DNA from: Amaranthus tricolor
Taxonomy: Eukaryota; Streptophyta; Magnoliopsida; Caryophyllales; Amaranthaceae
Direction: 5' to 3'
NCBI RefSeq assembly: GCF_026212465.1
Contig: NC_080063.1
Coordinates: forward strand, 18,894,797-18,958,796
Length of the DNA stretch: 64,000 nt
Position 1 is the stretch's first letter; every line of letters begins with the position of its first letter. The notes beneath the pieces are model-generated. The model made no database searches and was not told the origin of the DNA. It saw only the letters and a program-made list of their open reading frames with translations. Shown here one piece after another: positions 33,101-46,251 of the stretch. A program made the translations under genes and the position numbers.

Positions 33101-35767
33101 TATCCCCACCTTAAGAGAAACATACACATACTTGATTCAAATGTTCATATAAATTGTTAATAAGTTTAACATGAATGATTTGCCTATCTAGAGTTAGAGT
33201 TAATAAAGAAGAAAATTCCTATTTTGGTGCTTATTGAAAATTTTTTTCCAAAATAGTGCTTATGTAAGTAAGGTTTAACACTAAACTACTTTATTCTTGG
33301 TTTGGAACTTTCAAATCTTAATGTGAGCTTAAACAATTATTGAAATATTTTTTTGAGAGATTGAAGAATATTTAAAAGTATCTTCGATTTGCGATGAAAA
33401 AAAGTAAAAATTGCTTCTCTTCATATTTCTATAGCTAGCCACAAATACTTGATGCATTTGAGACTTGGATCAATCTGAGTAAACTAACAGTAAAAACTAA
33501 AGAAGAAAAGCAATAATGAACATTTGGATATAAAATTATTATTGGACGTTGATTTATTTTTAGAAAAATTGCTAATAACAATTTTAACTATGTCTCGTCA
33601 ATTCAAAAAAATTCTTAGTATTGGTAAACTCAAAATTATCCTTATAATTGGTGCACCCTTCTCATAAAGTAGATAAATTATAATTGATATTTTTGTCAGA
33701 TTTTCCTTGTTTTTATTGGGAATAATTTTTTTTAATAAAGTAGATAAATATGTGAACTGTTTAACGTCGTCCTATATATTTCACCCATGCAATCCTAATT
33801 TTTCTTTTCTAAATTCCCCTAACCCATTTAATTAAATCATATTTTTAGACATATATAAAGGAGAAAGCTAACTTTTAATTCTTTGTTGCGATTTTGTATC
33901 TATATTATTGTATCATAATTGATCTTATGTATCACATGTAATATGATGTATAAACTAGTTATTTTGTCGGTCTAATTTTTATGTTTGAAGTTTCCAAATC
34001 AAATTCAGATAAATTTGGTTAAATTTCTTTCCTCTATAAAAAATTATTTTACAAAATAATTTTTAGTGAAGACTAGAGAATATATTGTTTTATTTTTTAA
34101 TTCTACTTAGACCTAGTATTCTTTTGGTTCACAATAAGCTTGGAAGACTCCAAACCAAAATTAAAATAGGTTAGTAATAAATTGGATGAGTGGAAGGAAG
34201 CTTTACAAGGTAAAGGGTTACGCATTAGTCGTACGAAGACCGAGTATTTGCGCTGTGACTTTAGTGAGACATCACCGGTAGGAGAACCAGAGGTGTACAT
34301 TGACGAAGTAGTTGTTAAAAGTACGACCAAGTAAAAATATTTGGGATCGATCATTCAAAGGGTTGGGAAGATTGACGGAGAAGTAAATCATTGTATACAA
34401 ACGGGTTGGCTCAAGTGGCGAGCAGCCACCACGATGCTATGTGATAGGAAAGTCCCAAGCAAGGTAAAAAGAAAATTTTACCGGGCGGGTAATCAGACAT
34501 GTCCTACTTTATGGAAGCGAATGTTGGCCTGTAAAGAAGATTTTTGAACATAAGATGGGAGTTACAGAAATGCATATGGTGAGGTGGATGTGTGGGCACA
34601 CATTGATGGATCGTATTAGAAACCAAGAGTTTAGGGACAAACTAGGGGTAACCCCTATTTATGGAAAAATGCGCGAAAATAGATTGAGGTAGTTTGGACA
34701 TGTGCAGAGAAAGACTTTCGCATCCCCTGTGAGGAGGGTAGAAAGCATTACAGTAGAGGGTAAGAGAGTTCGAGGAAGATCCAGGAAAACTTGAAAAGAG
34801 CAAATAAAAGTTGACTTACATGAGTTAAACCTCTCTGAGGGTCTGACTAGGGATAGGGATAGTTGGAGGCGACATATCCATGTTTTAGACTACTGATTGT
34901 CTTCTTAGACTACCTTTTGGTGTTTTTGTCATCTTGCATCTCTCATTTCTTTTATTATTAGTTTTGTTCTCTTTTATTTTGTAGTTGGTTCTACTTCTTT
35001 ATTTTACTTATATGCATTTTTTTTATCTTTCCCGTGTAGCTACGTCTCCTATCTTTCTTATCTTTTTCAAGCCGAGAGACTCCTTTTGATCGCGCTCTCC
35101 TTTATGGGTATGAGTTGCCGCCGTCCTTCCCTCCCCAGACCCTGTTCCATAGTTCTTCTATTAGTGGGATACAATGGGTAGGATAATGACATAAACACCA
35201 TATTTTCTTTTTCAACTCCATTTAGGCAAATCATTCGTTTAACATGTACTAAAAAAAATTCAAATAAAAGGTTAAAAATTACGACTAGACGTTAAATGTA
35301 TTATAAATTTCTAAAAGATATAAAAAGTTGATAATTAGTATGTAAAAATATATTAAGATCTCACGTATTTTCATACAAATTAATAAAAAAATTTATAATT
35401 AAATTTATTTTTGAACAATAACAAAGGGAGTACTATTTTACGTCTCATGGATATATGCTTACAATATATTTATATTTAATTTTTTCTTAATAATTAATAT
35501 TTCTATAAAAGCCTGTAACTTAGGGGGTGCAATTGACAGAAAAAGCTAATAAATTGTTATTTTTTCTTTTTTTAGTGTAATATGCAGGTGGGAGTGAAAA
35601 TAACAAGAGCGGAAGAAGAAACAAAAAGAACAAAAGAAAATGGGCACAAGAACAAGAAGAAATTAGGGCAACTTTGTATTTGCAGACAAATTAATGGGTG
35701 CTTACCATTATCATCATGGAGCTGCTTTTGGAACCATTATAAGAAAAGTGAGAAAATAATTAATTAA
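30104..35767 (+). CDS. Five-exon plant-specific protein of unknown function
   Basis: Exons inferred from GT/AG junctions that keep one frame: 30104-30317, 30773-30817, 30945-31229, 31561-31748 and 35588-35767, giving 303 residues. The N-terminus is Ser-rich ([19 protein letters not shown]). The best-ordered block is in exon 3: [20 protein letters not shown], then [20 protein letters not shown]. The C-terminus is Lys-rich, then Cys/Trp-rich ([20 protein letters not shown]). There is no signal peptide, membrane segment or catalytic motif that I recognise. I believe similar proteins occur in other dicots but cannot name the family. The last intron is 3.8 kb and contains a LINE fragment; the final exon is the least certain because it depends on splicing across that distance. 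Confidence 0.7.
31749..34167. other. First part of the 3.8-kb intron 4, no other gene seen
   Basis: AT-rich intronic DNA. It includes a tandem duplication of about 62 bp at 32777-32898 (unit includes TTTTAATTAAATAGTAGTG and GATTGTATTGAAAGTATGAG). Confidence 0.5.
34168..35190 (+). mobile_element. RTE-type LINE, 5'-truncated and decayed
   Basis: Reading across stops and shifts gives typical plant RTE reverse-transcriptase C-terminal text: [100 protein letters not shown] and [14 protein letters not shown], with the stop after VLDY near 34896. A 3' untranslated tail follows (CGCGCTCTCCTTTATGGG; GTGGGATACAATGGGTAGGA). At least three in-frame stops and a frame change show it is dead. It lies in the sense direction within intron 4 of the gene at 30104. 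Confidence 0.88.
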
Positions 35768-37531
35768 ATTGTACTTTTATTAAAATTAATTTATTTCTCT
35801 TTCTATGAAAGAAGTAAGATTAAAGTACATATATATGATTTAAGAGAATAATAACTATTTATTATCTCAATTTCAACAAGTAGTTTTGACTTAGATAAAT
35901 TTAAAAGGATCATATGTAAATATAAGTAATGTTGGGCAATAACTAAAAGCTAATTAGAGTGACTAATTTTATCAGTTGATTGTATCAAATGATTGGCTAA
36001 CTAATTTTGAACAAACAAATTTTTTTAATTTGTAACACACCTTAAAGTTTAAACAAGCATTCCTGGTCAGAAATTGACACACGATGAACAGTAGCAAAAT
36101 AAAGAATTTATATTTTCATAATTTTTTTAATTGAATTCTTTAACCAATATATAAGAAATGACTCGATAAAACATGTAACACTAACAATTTGTGTATGGTA
36201 ATTTTTGATGCAAAATGTATGGTGCCAAGAAATAGCTTGAAGTTGATTCATACAAGTTTCAAAGATTCATACATACATCATTAGTTGGGAAACCTTCCCA
36301 CACAATTCTAAGCCTCAGAAAACCTACACAAAAACTGGCTGTGTAACTTACAATCATACGAAAACGCTAAACTAAATCCTAACGTTGTAACACCCCGCTA
36401 AGCATTACAATTTACGATTAGCGATTTGCAATCTTCGACTAAAAACAGCGATTTACAACTAAGAATCAACAATTAGAAGTCATCCCAAAATAGTGTTGAT
36501 CATCATCAGCTACCTGCTGAATTTTATACAAGTCACATCAGCAGAGTATTGAGAAGGGTTTGAAGGTTGAAAACTGTATGAAAACCGGATCCTTTACAGT
36601 TACTGAACCATCTAACTACCAAGGAATCAGAAGAAGGTTTAGGACGTAACTTTCGTTCTTAATCAAATAATTGTTCATCTCTTATATCAGTTAGAAGATG
36701 GTACGGTCCAAACCCAATTTGACTATTCAAACAACAAAATTGAATTACTTTTTTTAAGCTTTTTCGAATCAAGGCTTAATAAAAGGGAAATGGTTTACTT
36801 ACAGAGGAATAATGGAGCAAGATGTAGGAGTAAGACCAGAATGCATCTCGGATATTATGTTTTGCAGATGTTTGAATCATCGTCGGAGCTTAAGCCTATG
36901 TCGAGGTTTGAATAGCTCTTCGTCTTTCTTTTACTTAAGTGTTTAATACGGTTGTGCCGGTTAAGCCTGCAGTCATATTGAGTAAGAGGCATAATCATAC
37001 AACATAATCATGCTTCATGCAGTCATATTGATTAGAAGTTAATCACAACATAATCATACCCGTATCTATACCCATATCCGCCCACTACACACCAAATTCA
37101 TACACATACTCGCCCTACCTAGGTTGATGCAATGCAAAAACCGCAAAATTTGAAGTTGGCATCAAATTTAGACCTTGAAGTGGAATGGCACTTATTTAGA
37201 AACACAATTGCTTAATTGAAATACTAGATAAGACGAAGGATCCTATAGTACGGAACTTAGCATGCTTGCACTCTTCAAGCGCATCCACCTTTAGAAGCCA
37301 AGAAATGGGAGTGGCGGAAGGGTAAAAAAAAATCCCCGACCCCAAAGACCCAAACCAAAAAATCGAAAATGTGACCTATTGATCTCAAGGTAGGATTCCG
37401 GTACTAGACCAAGCTACGTTGCTTGTCTACTTAACATGCTTACTTAGACTCGAGAGTACTAGAAAGAAACTGCATATGAGATAACACATTTTGGTAGAGT
37501 GCTTTTGATGTAGTAAGCAAAAAGGCAAGTT
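35768..37531. other. Convergent intergenic region between the genes at 30104 and CDCA7
   Basis: Contains the 3' flanks of both genes. No further coding region recognised. Confidence 0.5.
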
Positions 37532-40500
37532 TTACCTTACAGAAGAAATATATGATTCGACCACTTTAATATCTTCACCATTAAAAGTAGACCATTTATC
37601 CTTATAGTCAATTTGTTCTGGAGCTCCAAAATCTGCAAATCAAACGATGTTCAGCAGTCAGCTTGGATCCGAACTAAACATTCACGACAATTAACAAGTA
37701 CTATATGGAAAAGGCAACGAAGATTTTATGGTAAGAATACAAATTCTCAGTAGTAAAACAACCTTGAAGTAGTATGTCCGAGTCGCCATAGCATTTTAGT
37801 CTCCAGAAAGCACGACCATTGTCGTCTATAAACACTGGCTCTGTCCTCACAGCATCTGATCTTTGTCTCTCTACATACAATATTGTCACCAGATTACGTG
37901 TTATCATGTATCCAATTGATAATCATGATCAAATCCAAATTTTTGCAATGCAAGTGATTCAAACACAAATAACTTCTAAATGAAGAACTCGTAAAAGCCT
38001 AAAGGTTGAAGTATAGAAAACAACCGGGAATTCTAATGACGGATAACTTAACGAACAGAAATTTATCATCTAAAGACCATAATTGTAAAGCAACCAATGC
38101 AGTGATTTTGAGATCTCGATGATAGAAATATCAAAGTAGATCTATTGTCTATGATAAGACCAAAAAAAGTCATAATATCTACGAGAAAGGAGTTCCAATT
38201 TCCAGCATAAAAGCTATGGGACATAAATTAAGCAGTTACAAGCTTAGATATAGAGATGGGCAAAGCGGAAAAGACATACTTTTAGGCATCAATTCCATAG
38301 CCTCCAATAACTCTGCACGTGCACGCTCAGTTTCCGATCTTATTTTCGAGATGATAGCATCATGTTCGGAGATGGTAAGAGGTACACCATTTTTCGCAAT
38401 AACAGCTTTAGCAATTTTCTCTTGCAGCTTGTGTTTTACCTGCTTTTCCTGCAGACGTTCCAGAGTTTAGTACAATTCACTCAGCAGCTATTATCATTAA
38501 GTTGCCAATAGATACCTTTTCCTTGGCTGCATTAAGACTAGACTTTGCTTCCTTTTCGGTTTCAATAAGCTTCAAATTTTGTTCTTCTATCCAATTTCTC
38601 ATATCTCTAGAGAGGTGAAGATACATTAGTTAGTAATCTTTTATTAGAAAGTATTGGAATATAAATAACTTACTCTACTTACTTGGTAGAAAGTGATTCG
38701 TCACAGAGAAAGCACAGAAGTTTGAGCTTCTGTGAGGTTTCTAACATCTCATATCCATCAGATCCTTTGTTAAGGCAATGCTCCGGGAAATCCTCCAATT
38801 CAAGCTCAGATTCATCGAGGCATCTTTTGAGGGAATTTATCCAAGAATCTTTACCATTTAATGGGTTTAAGTTAACTGATCTGCAGAGAAAGAAGGAAGG
38901 TTAACTAATTACTCGGGCAAAGGACTTGATTGGCAATATTGAGATGAAAATTCTTACTCTTCCTCTTCATCCGCATCCTTCAGGATAAAAGACAATAACT
39001 GGGTTAGAAACTGGACAGCAGAAGAACATTTTCCTCTGCGTTTCCGTCCACACACTATGTCTCGCAATACAGATTCAGCCTGTCCTTTCCTGATGTCCAA
39101 AACCTAGGCCAAAATGCAGGGAGAATAAGCAGTGAACAATGTCTATCAGAATCATGTGCACTTATTTATATGAAGTTACAAATGATGTTTGCTATCAAGA
39201 GTCATTCAGAAACAATCTCTTTTTTCTCCAATAAAGGTGAGGTTGCTTACGTCTGACCTTCCAAACCTCACCTAGGTGGGAGCCACTAATGGCATTGTAG
39301 TAATGGAAAGATGGGACAATGTTTATCAGAACTTTTCAACATGTTGTAAACGTTAAAAATTACTATAATTATCACTTTGAGCCCAAACCCTCATCCAAAC
39401 ACAGAAGAGACATGTGAAAGAAGCACAAGAAGAAACAGATAAGTTCACATAATAAGAGCATGTACAACCGAAGACACTTTTGGTGGACGCAAACTATGAA
39501 GAAAAAGAAGGCTTGCCAATGACACAGATCAACAAATGCACCTACACTGTTGGTCAATCATAAGCAATTTAGAATCTTATTTGTCATATAATCTAGGGAC
39601 TAGGATAACTTCAACATAAATGTGTTAACAAAAGATCCAAAGCAGTGCAACTTAATTCGACAGTTCGCTTTTTGAGTTTGCGATTTGCTCAAAATGACCC
39701 TAAAATATCCCAAAACTGACCGCAATCCTTTTTTTATTCACGATTCACATTAGTGAATCATGTGACAGTGATTCGAAGCAACAATTTTAGTACTTATACA
39801 TAGCAAACAGCAGAAAGTAATCATTTCATCAACACAGAATGCCAGAAATTTTGCATAAGTTACCTCCCCAAAAGTAGAGCAGAATTCCAGAAATTGCAAA
39901 GCATGTCCAGAATCCTCAGGAAGTAAGTCAATACTGGCAACATTATTCAGCATATTGTTAGGGGGCAAGACAACATTCACAACAGTATGATCAGTCATTT
40001 TGCAAGCCTTCACTTTTGGCTCGGCTTGAACTATAATCTTTCTCTCCTTAGTATCTTTTGTGGAATTCTCGTGGACTTCTTGGGGAGCATTGATTTTCCT
40101 AGGACTGCTCTTCACAATATTCTGGCTATTGTCAACTTCTTGCTTTTTAGTTACTTCTTGGGGTATGTTGAATTTTCTTGGACTTCTTCTAAGAGAAATC
40201 TTCTCAATATTTTTTCTGGGGCTACACACACCATTTTCTTTAGCAACTTCAACCTTTTCCTTGATCTCTTTCACTACTTCTTTCTTGGCTTTTTTTATCT
40301 TATTGCCATCAAGGCTTGAAGCTGGAGAATTGGAATCTAGGTTCTCTTTCCCTCTTTTCTTCGGAGAAACCACAGCACATCCCTGCCAACAATGTGTTCA
40401 CAGCATAAGAAAACAGGTCTCAAGTTAGAGTCCACAACAGTTGTACAATCTCATTTAACTATAGAATGTCAAAAATGGTCATCGAATCCACCTCAGTTAA

Positions 40501-43500
40501 TGATGTTGATTTCATTGAAGAAGCCGCCTTGTTTTTAACAATCAACTCCTGACATACATCAGGACCCTTGACATGCAACAACTCTGAAACAGAGGAAAAT
40601 CCAGTTGCCTTTGCTGTGTGGCTGAGAATACCAGTAGGCTTCTGATCCTTTTTCTTCCTGTCATGAGTTGCAAATATAGAAGTTCACATAACCGGTACTG
40701 CCTCAAGACACATAAGGCAGGTGTTGATGAATATCAATGCAGTAAACAACAAATACCCTGGTTCCCAAGAATGAACATCGGTAAAAATTTACCTGCAACA
40801 ACTGCAGTTACATATGTCTCTGCATTTAGGACAGTTCCAATCACCAAGAGCTTCCATCTCTTCTGCTTTCTCTCCATATCTAATTAACAAAAAAAATACA
40901 CGAAATTAACATACAGTAACCGACATGCTTACCTCAATTCCTTTAATAGTGGTTGACAATCATACCTATTTAGGAGGCACTTATGGCAGAATTTTATAGT
41001 GCACTGCTTGTTCCCCTTCATGTTCATGCAACCAGCAGTGAAGTCCATGGTTTTTTGGCGGCACTTCAAAAACAATTACACCATTTATTGGAACGGTCAC
41101 AACAAGAAGAAACCAATGTATGCAAACTCTCAATTTATACATAAACTTAGTGTCATAGATAACTTCTGTAGATCCAATTACCTTTAAAACATTTGAGGTG
41201 TTCATTTTAATTTATGTCGGAATCAAGAGAAAGAGGAAGCCATTGTGAGAACTCTCCATTGATACAAAGATTTAAAATCAAACTATCACCTAGAGGTCAG
41301 TTACTCGTAAAACCACTTGAATATTTCTATTGCGAGTCCCACACATTGAGTTAAACATCATACGCATCAATAGTAGACAACCAATAGTAAACAATGTTAG
41401 CAATCCATAAGCCAACATATGAACTTCTCTTACATTTAAGAAAAATTACAAATCTCCCAAGTCACAAGCTATAACTTTGCAGTTAGCACCATAGGATTTC
41501 TTAACCTACCCAAAGATGCACATTTTCATTTCATCTCCCAAAACTTGCTTAATATCTAATGCATTATTTAAGAACCTCAATTATTTTATCAACTCAACAT
41601 AAACGTGCAACATGATAATCATAAGAACTTTTTTGACATAGATAGGACACTGAGGGGCAAAACTATGTGTTGACAAAGATTAGACAATGCCCACCCAAAA
41701 ACATTAGTAAAAAAAGGTATTATACAAAGAATAAACAGCCCAAAAATCATTTTAAACATTATAAAATTGTTCAAATTTTTTACAATTTTGACAATTTTCA
41801 AGCCCTGACCTAAACTGCGAAGCAGACAACATTCCATGAGCATGAAGAAAGAGAAGAAATGAAACATGGTGAAAATAGGACTGTTCAGCCAAGCAGAGAT
41901 CTGGATCAAGTGAGTAGCATTACGTGAAGCTGGCAGAAGGTTTTAGGAACTCTTGCTCGATCAAGAAAGTGGTTGCATCGATCGAGCAAGCTATTGGAAG
42001 CTTGATTTTTGTGCTATTATAAGCGGTTGTATTCTAATCTAGTGATTGAATATATTAGCTTGATGGCAGTTGAAAATGATGAGAATCCCAATACATATAT
42101 GCATTTAGCCATTTATGGTCAAAGACAAGTAAAAAGTTCAATTTAGCTATTGAAATTTTAAACAATTCAAGTAATCATTCACAAAAGAAAAATTGGAAAT
42201 GTAGTAGAATATATGTTAGATCCGTTCATGAATACAAACATTTGCATTTCTGTTAGCTATCACCTACTAATTGTTTTATTAGGGAAGTTAGTAACTAATT
42301 AAACTAAAAATAGTTTATAAAATGTTACTTAAGGGCCTATATAGGATTTTTCGCTCAGGGCCTCTAGAATGTTTAAGACAACAATGCTCAATATACGTTA
42401 CATACCTTCCTAAGTCTATAGAGGTAGAAAAGTGCAAGAAAACTTGTGTGGTTAAGCCTTGTAAGAGAAGTTTTCTTATAGTTTGAGAGAAACTGCATTG
42501 GAGTTCTAGTAAGCTTTAGAGAGTGAGCTTGTGTAGGTGTTTTCTTATTGTAATCAAAAAATACAAATCTTTGTTTATGAGAAGGGTACCTTAAGGCATC
42601 ATTAAAATCTTGTATTTTTGGTCTTGTTCTTGCATTGTGTTGCTTTGAGTGTTGGTTATTTTTCTCTTGTTTTTTCATCTTTTTCTCTTCCTTTTTTAGT
42701 CCAAACTCACAACAAATAAAAAACACTAAACAAGGTATTGTCTAAGTTAGAGGCTTGGAGCAATATTGTTTACCCAAATAAGGTCCTAGGTAATCTATCT
42801 TCCTTAAACCTACACTACCATAGATGATATATACATAAAAAAAATTAAATAAAAAAAAAGTTGAACAAAGTCACTTAAAATTCAAAATCAAATGTCAACA
42901 ATTTTCTTTTTTATCATTTACTCAAATGCTAGTCAACTCAAAAACCCTAATTCAAATGTAGGTTAAGCAAAGTAATTTAAAATTCAAAATCTAATGTCTA
43001 CGATTTTCCTTTTATCACTTGCGCAAATGCACGCTAACTCAAAAACCCTAATTCAAATGTAGATTAAACAAAGTAATTTCTTCAAAATCAAATGTTTACG
43101 CTTTTCTTTTTAATCGTTTACTCAAAAGCTAGTTAACTCAAAAACCCTAATTCAAATGTAGGTCAAAGTTTTGAACAAGAACTCAAAAACCCTAATCCAA
43201 ATGTAGCTTAAGCAAAGTCCCACAAAATAACTGAAAAATTAATATCAAATGTCTACGATTTTCCTTTTCATCACTTACTCAAACTGAAGTTAACTCATAA
43301 ACCCTAATACAAATATATGTTAAACAAAATGCCACCAAATCAAATCTAGGTCAAACCATACCCATCAACCAAAAACCAACTCAACAAAAAAATATGGAAT
43401 TGATTCATACCTGATGGCAAGTTTTACCATTCTGAGGATCATAAATCCTTCCACCAACAACCCTAATTCCAGGATCTTTACTCCTCTTCAACTTCTTCTG

Positions 43501-43575
43501 AAGTTCCTCTTTCTGGGTTTCCATTTCCTTCTTTTTTTCAGTAGCAGTAGCAACTGGAGTTGTAGAAACTGCCAT
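37532..43575 (-). CDS. CDCA7: CDCA7-like zinc-finger (zf-4CXXC_R1) and DDT-domain nuclear protein
   Basis: Eleven exons, listed 5' to 3' on the minus strand: 43411-43575, 40966-41063, 40793-40879, 40492-40657, 39864-40382, 38958-39103, 38683-38880, 38516-38606, 38280-38448, 37763-37870, 37532-37632. Phases agree throughout, giving 615 residues ending YISSVR. The Cys-rich R1 domain spans residues 53-116 (CHQCRQKTMDFTAGCMN; FCHKCLLNRYGEKAEEMEAL; GDWNCPKCRDICNCSCC). Exon 5 holds a basic linker with repeated SPRK motifs. A DDT-like region runs from about residue 322 (DLLPEDSGHALQFLEF) to about 420, and then a coiled region. A WHIM-like tail (EPVFIDDNGRAFWRLKCYG) lies near residue 555. Family knowledge: CDCA7 proteins bind chromatin and partner HELLS/DDM1-type remodellers that maintain DNA methylation. 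The gene appears intact. Confidence 0.92.
41668..42716 (+). mobile_element. LTR-like remnant in CDCA7 intron 1 (tentative)
   Basis: Begins TGTTGAC and ends CACAACA. It contains CTTGCTCGATCAAG and CATCGATCGAGCAAG near 41955-41990, a TATA-like GGCCTATATAGGA near 42336, and a 3' part (42600-42716) compositionally like the end of the LTR-like element at 46252-46992. No target duplication found, so its unity as one element is unproven. Confidence 0.35.
42866..43320. repeat. Telo-box minisatellite in CDCA7 intron 1
   Basis: Four to five degenerate direct units of about 100-112 bp (TTCAAAATCAAATGTCTACG, TTTTCCTTTT, ACTCAAAAACCCTAATTC). Each has an AAACCCTAA telo-box: 42942, 43043, 43142, 43187 and 43299 are the five start positions. 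The array begins about 90 bp downstream of exon 1. Confidence 0.85.
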
Positions 43576-43688
43576 TTTTGTGGGTTCTGCAGAAAAGTTG
43601 ACGTTGAGAAGAGAAGAAATGCTGAGAGATTTGTTGTATACTTGTATTGTATATTTACTGACAAATTTGATGATGGGTTCAATTTAAA

Positions 43689-43740
43689 GGCGGGATTTTT
43701 CAATTGTTCGGGGAAATTTGGAGGTGATTATGGCGCCAAA
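43689..43740 (-). promoter_or_regulatory. E2F-type sites upstream of CDCA7
   Basis: On the minus strand TTTGGCGCC (43732-43740) fits the E2F consensus TTTSSCGC exactly. A weaker TCCCGCC core lies at 43689-43695. They are about 115-165 bp upstream of the ATG, where S-phase genes usually carry E2F sites. The function is inferred. Confidence 0.6.
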
Positions 43741-43799
43741 TTGAATTTTGGTGTGTGTTTCAATTTGGGGCATGGTACCCAAATTGCGTTCTTTTAGAA

Positions 43800-45479
43800 T
43801 TTTAATATTATTATTAATGTCTTGAATTCTTGATATGGGTCCAGTGCTCGCTCGACTCCATAAAATGTAGGGCTCTCATATTCGTTGTAATTTTTTCCCT
43901 TGTGTTGTGTTGTTACCTATTATAAATCGAATTTCCAAAAATACTTTTGATTTATTCAATATTTTTATCTCTTTAATTTCTCTCTAAAAAAAATATATTT
44001 GGTTTAATTTAATATCGAAACAATATGAATGATTAGTTTGATCCAAAATTACTAGGTAAGCATCGGTATCAAGTTTTCAGTTAATTTCGTTTTGTGATTT
44101 TTTTTGGAAAAAAAAAAACAATCTTGTGATACTCTGAATTGAGCTTAAAACAAAAATTGATAAACTACTCATCTTAACAAGGTTCATCTTCTTTAAGTGT
44201 GCTTAGTAAGGAACAATTTTATGATGGATACATTTTTCGAAAGTTTTTTCCTAATGCACACAAATGAGGCCAAAGTGCATTGAAAATGTTTGTGTTGGTT
44301 TATGGGGCTAGTCTACAACATTTATAGATATTCACTAGTAGTCCAATAGAATCAGGGTGTTACAAGTGAAATCAAAACAATTTCGGGATTGTAGCTGATA
44401 GTTTGTTTAGTGCACCTAATGGGGAAAAAAATCATAAAACTAACGTGAAAATCAAACTAAAGTCCGAACGTGACAAAAGATACTTACTATACTCAACTCA
44501 AAAAAAAAACAATCTCTATTTCAAATATTCTTAAAGGGTCATGAGATCGTGGATCTGTTTATTGATTGAATTGAGTATTCCGTCATTAGAGATCACACAC
44601 TAAAGACTAAAGTTGCTTATATTCGAAATTTTGACTTTGGATTATAGGCATAATTTACTCATCTTGTTTGAAATGTATATGGTACGTTAAGTATATGCTA
44701 TGTTGTCATCCAGCTCTTATCACATCATTTATCATTCATTGCAAAAGTAATATGAAATCGAAAAATTACTGAAACGAAAATTTCATAAATTACAACCTTT
44801 TTATCCATCACTTTTGATAAGGATATAATTTGTTTTTATTTTAAACTCCCCAAACCTTAGTTAGCTTATTTGTATTGGAAATACTTCACATATGCGACAA
44901 AATTTTACATCGATAAAATAATAAGTTGTGGACTTGCATATATACTGGGGGAGCTAATCCTCCTATTACTATAGGATTTTGGGAATCAATGAACCTCACC
45001 TAGTATATGAGCAAGTTAATGTTATTGACCCGTGGGTTTGTGGGCCCGAGCCCATGGGTGTCTCGTGTCCATACGAGTAGGCCATGGTGAGATTATCTGA
45101 CGAATTGTCACATCCTAATAATATGTGGGGTTATTTTCGGTATGATTATAGCTTATAAAATTACCATTACAAGCACTTGTGTATTATAATTATAACATTC
45201 GTTTACTTGAGGTCATTATGAGTAGTTGAGTAATTGTTATAGTATATAATTCAACAAACCACGAACAATTCAAACATAATTAATAGTGGTATTCAACTAA
45301 CTAATTAATTAAAAACACTATCAATTAGATTTTAATTAACTTAATTATTTATTTAATTAAAAATGTCCAAGCAAATTAAACTTGATTCATTAATTAATAC
45401 AGAATCCAATACTTGGTCTCATTTGTACATCGATCATCATTCATCACCCATTTTTCTTGTGAGTTGTGATAGTTTTACC
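43800..45479. other. Intergenic region between divergent CDCA7 and the PLAC8 relic
   Basis: No gene seen. Contains an old Cassandra LTR (44125-44364), annotated separately; the remainder is AT-rich. Confidence 0.5.
44125..44364 (+). mobile_element. Degenerate Cassandra solo LTR
   Basis: Aligns by eye along its length with the Cassandra LTR at 25424-25694 in the opposite orientation: TGTGATACTCTGAATTGAGC, CTACTCATCTTAACAAGG, GAGGCCAAAGTGCATTG, TTGTGTTGGTTTATGGGGC and AGTCTACAAC, ending GGGTGTTACA. About 35 bp just before the 5S-like core are missing, and the core (AGTGTGCTTAG; GATGGATACA) is eroded. No matching 5-bp flanks, so it is old. Confidence 0.75.
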
Positions 45480-46251
45480 ATGGAGAAGTCGGCCGCCTCG
45501 ATCCCGATAAGCTCACCGGAAAATGATCAACCGGCAGTGTATGCTCCGTTGATTACGTCCGATATTAATCACTGTAAGTTCCCGTAATTATAGTGTTAAA
45601 TTAACCGATGTTATCAAAGATTCAAAGCAGATCAAAATATAACATATTTTAAGATATTCTCGATATAAATCTTTTGATTTTCAAATCTATAGAATGTTGT
45701 ATTAATACTCGATCATTTAACATATAGGTGAAAATAAAGATTTGTAACACTCCATTAACATATTGGGTTTGTATCAGGGGTGTTTAAAATCTGGACTCCG
45801 AATCAATTCAAATATTTGTTTTTTCTATAATAAAACCACGTTCCGATGTCACTAAAAGATGGATTAAGTATCCAATTTAAATATTCGATTCGAATTATCT
45901 CTTTTTAAAAATCGGACAAATATCTAGTTCTAAATATGGATATCGAATAATTTGAATTGGATGATTTGAATTGAATTACTATGCACATTCATGGTCTGTT
46001 TAGCAACTCGTTGTTGTGATTATCTTTGTTGTTGATTATCTTGACCAACTAAAGGTTTTGACAAGTTTTCCAACTGTTAAATAACTAGCTATTGAATTAG
46101 CTATTATAAAAATGTTTCGTAAAAATTAATTATTAGCAATTGACTTGTAGCGTACCGCTATTGGGACAACGTCGCTAGTGTCTAGCCCCACTATAAACTA
46201 TAATTTGTACTTAATTCCCTTAGAAAAAATGTAGTATGTCAAGGTTAATTA

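Noticed and set aside
39987..40428. Two plus-strand frames of about 110-120 codons
   Set aside because: Antisense shadows of CDCA7 exon 5, whose minus-strand reading has clear splice sites and domain context.
42866..43320. CRISPR-like array
   Set aside because: Direct units of about 100 bp in a plant intron with degenerate copies and no spacer pattern; it is a minisatellite.
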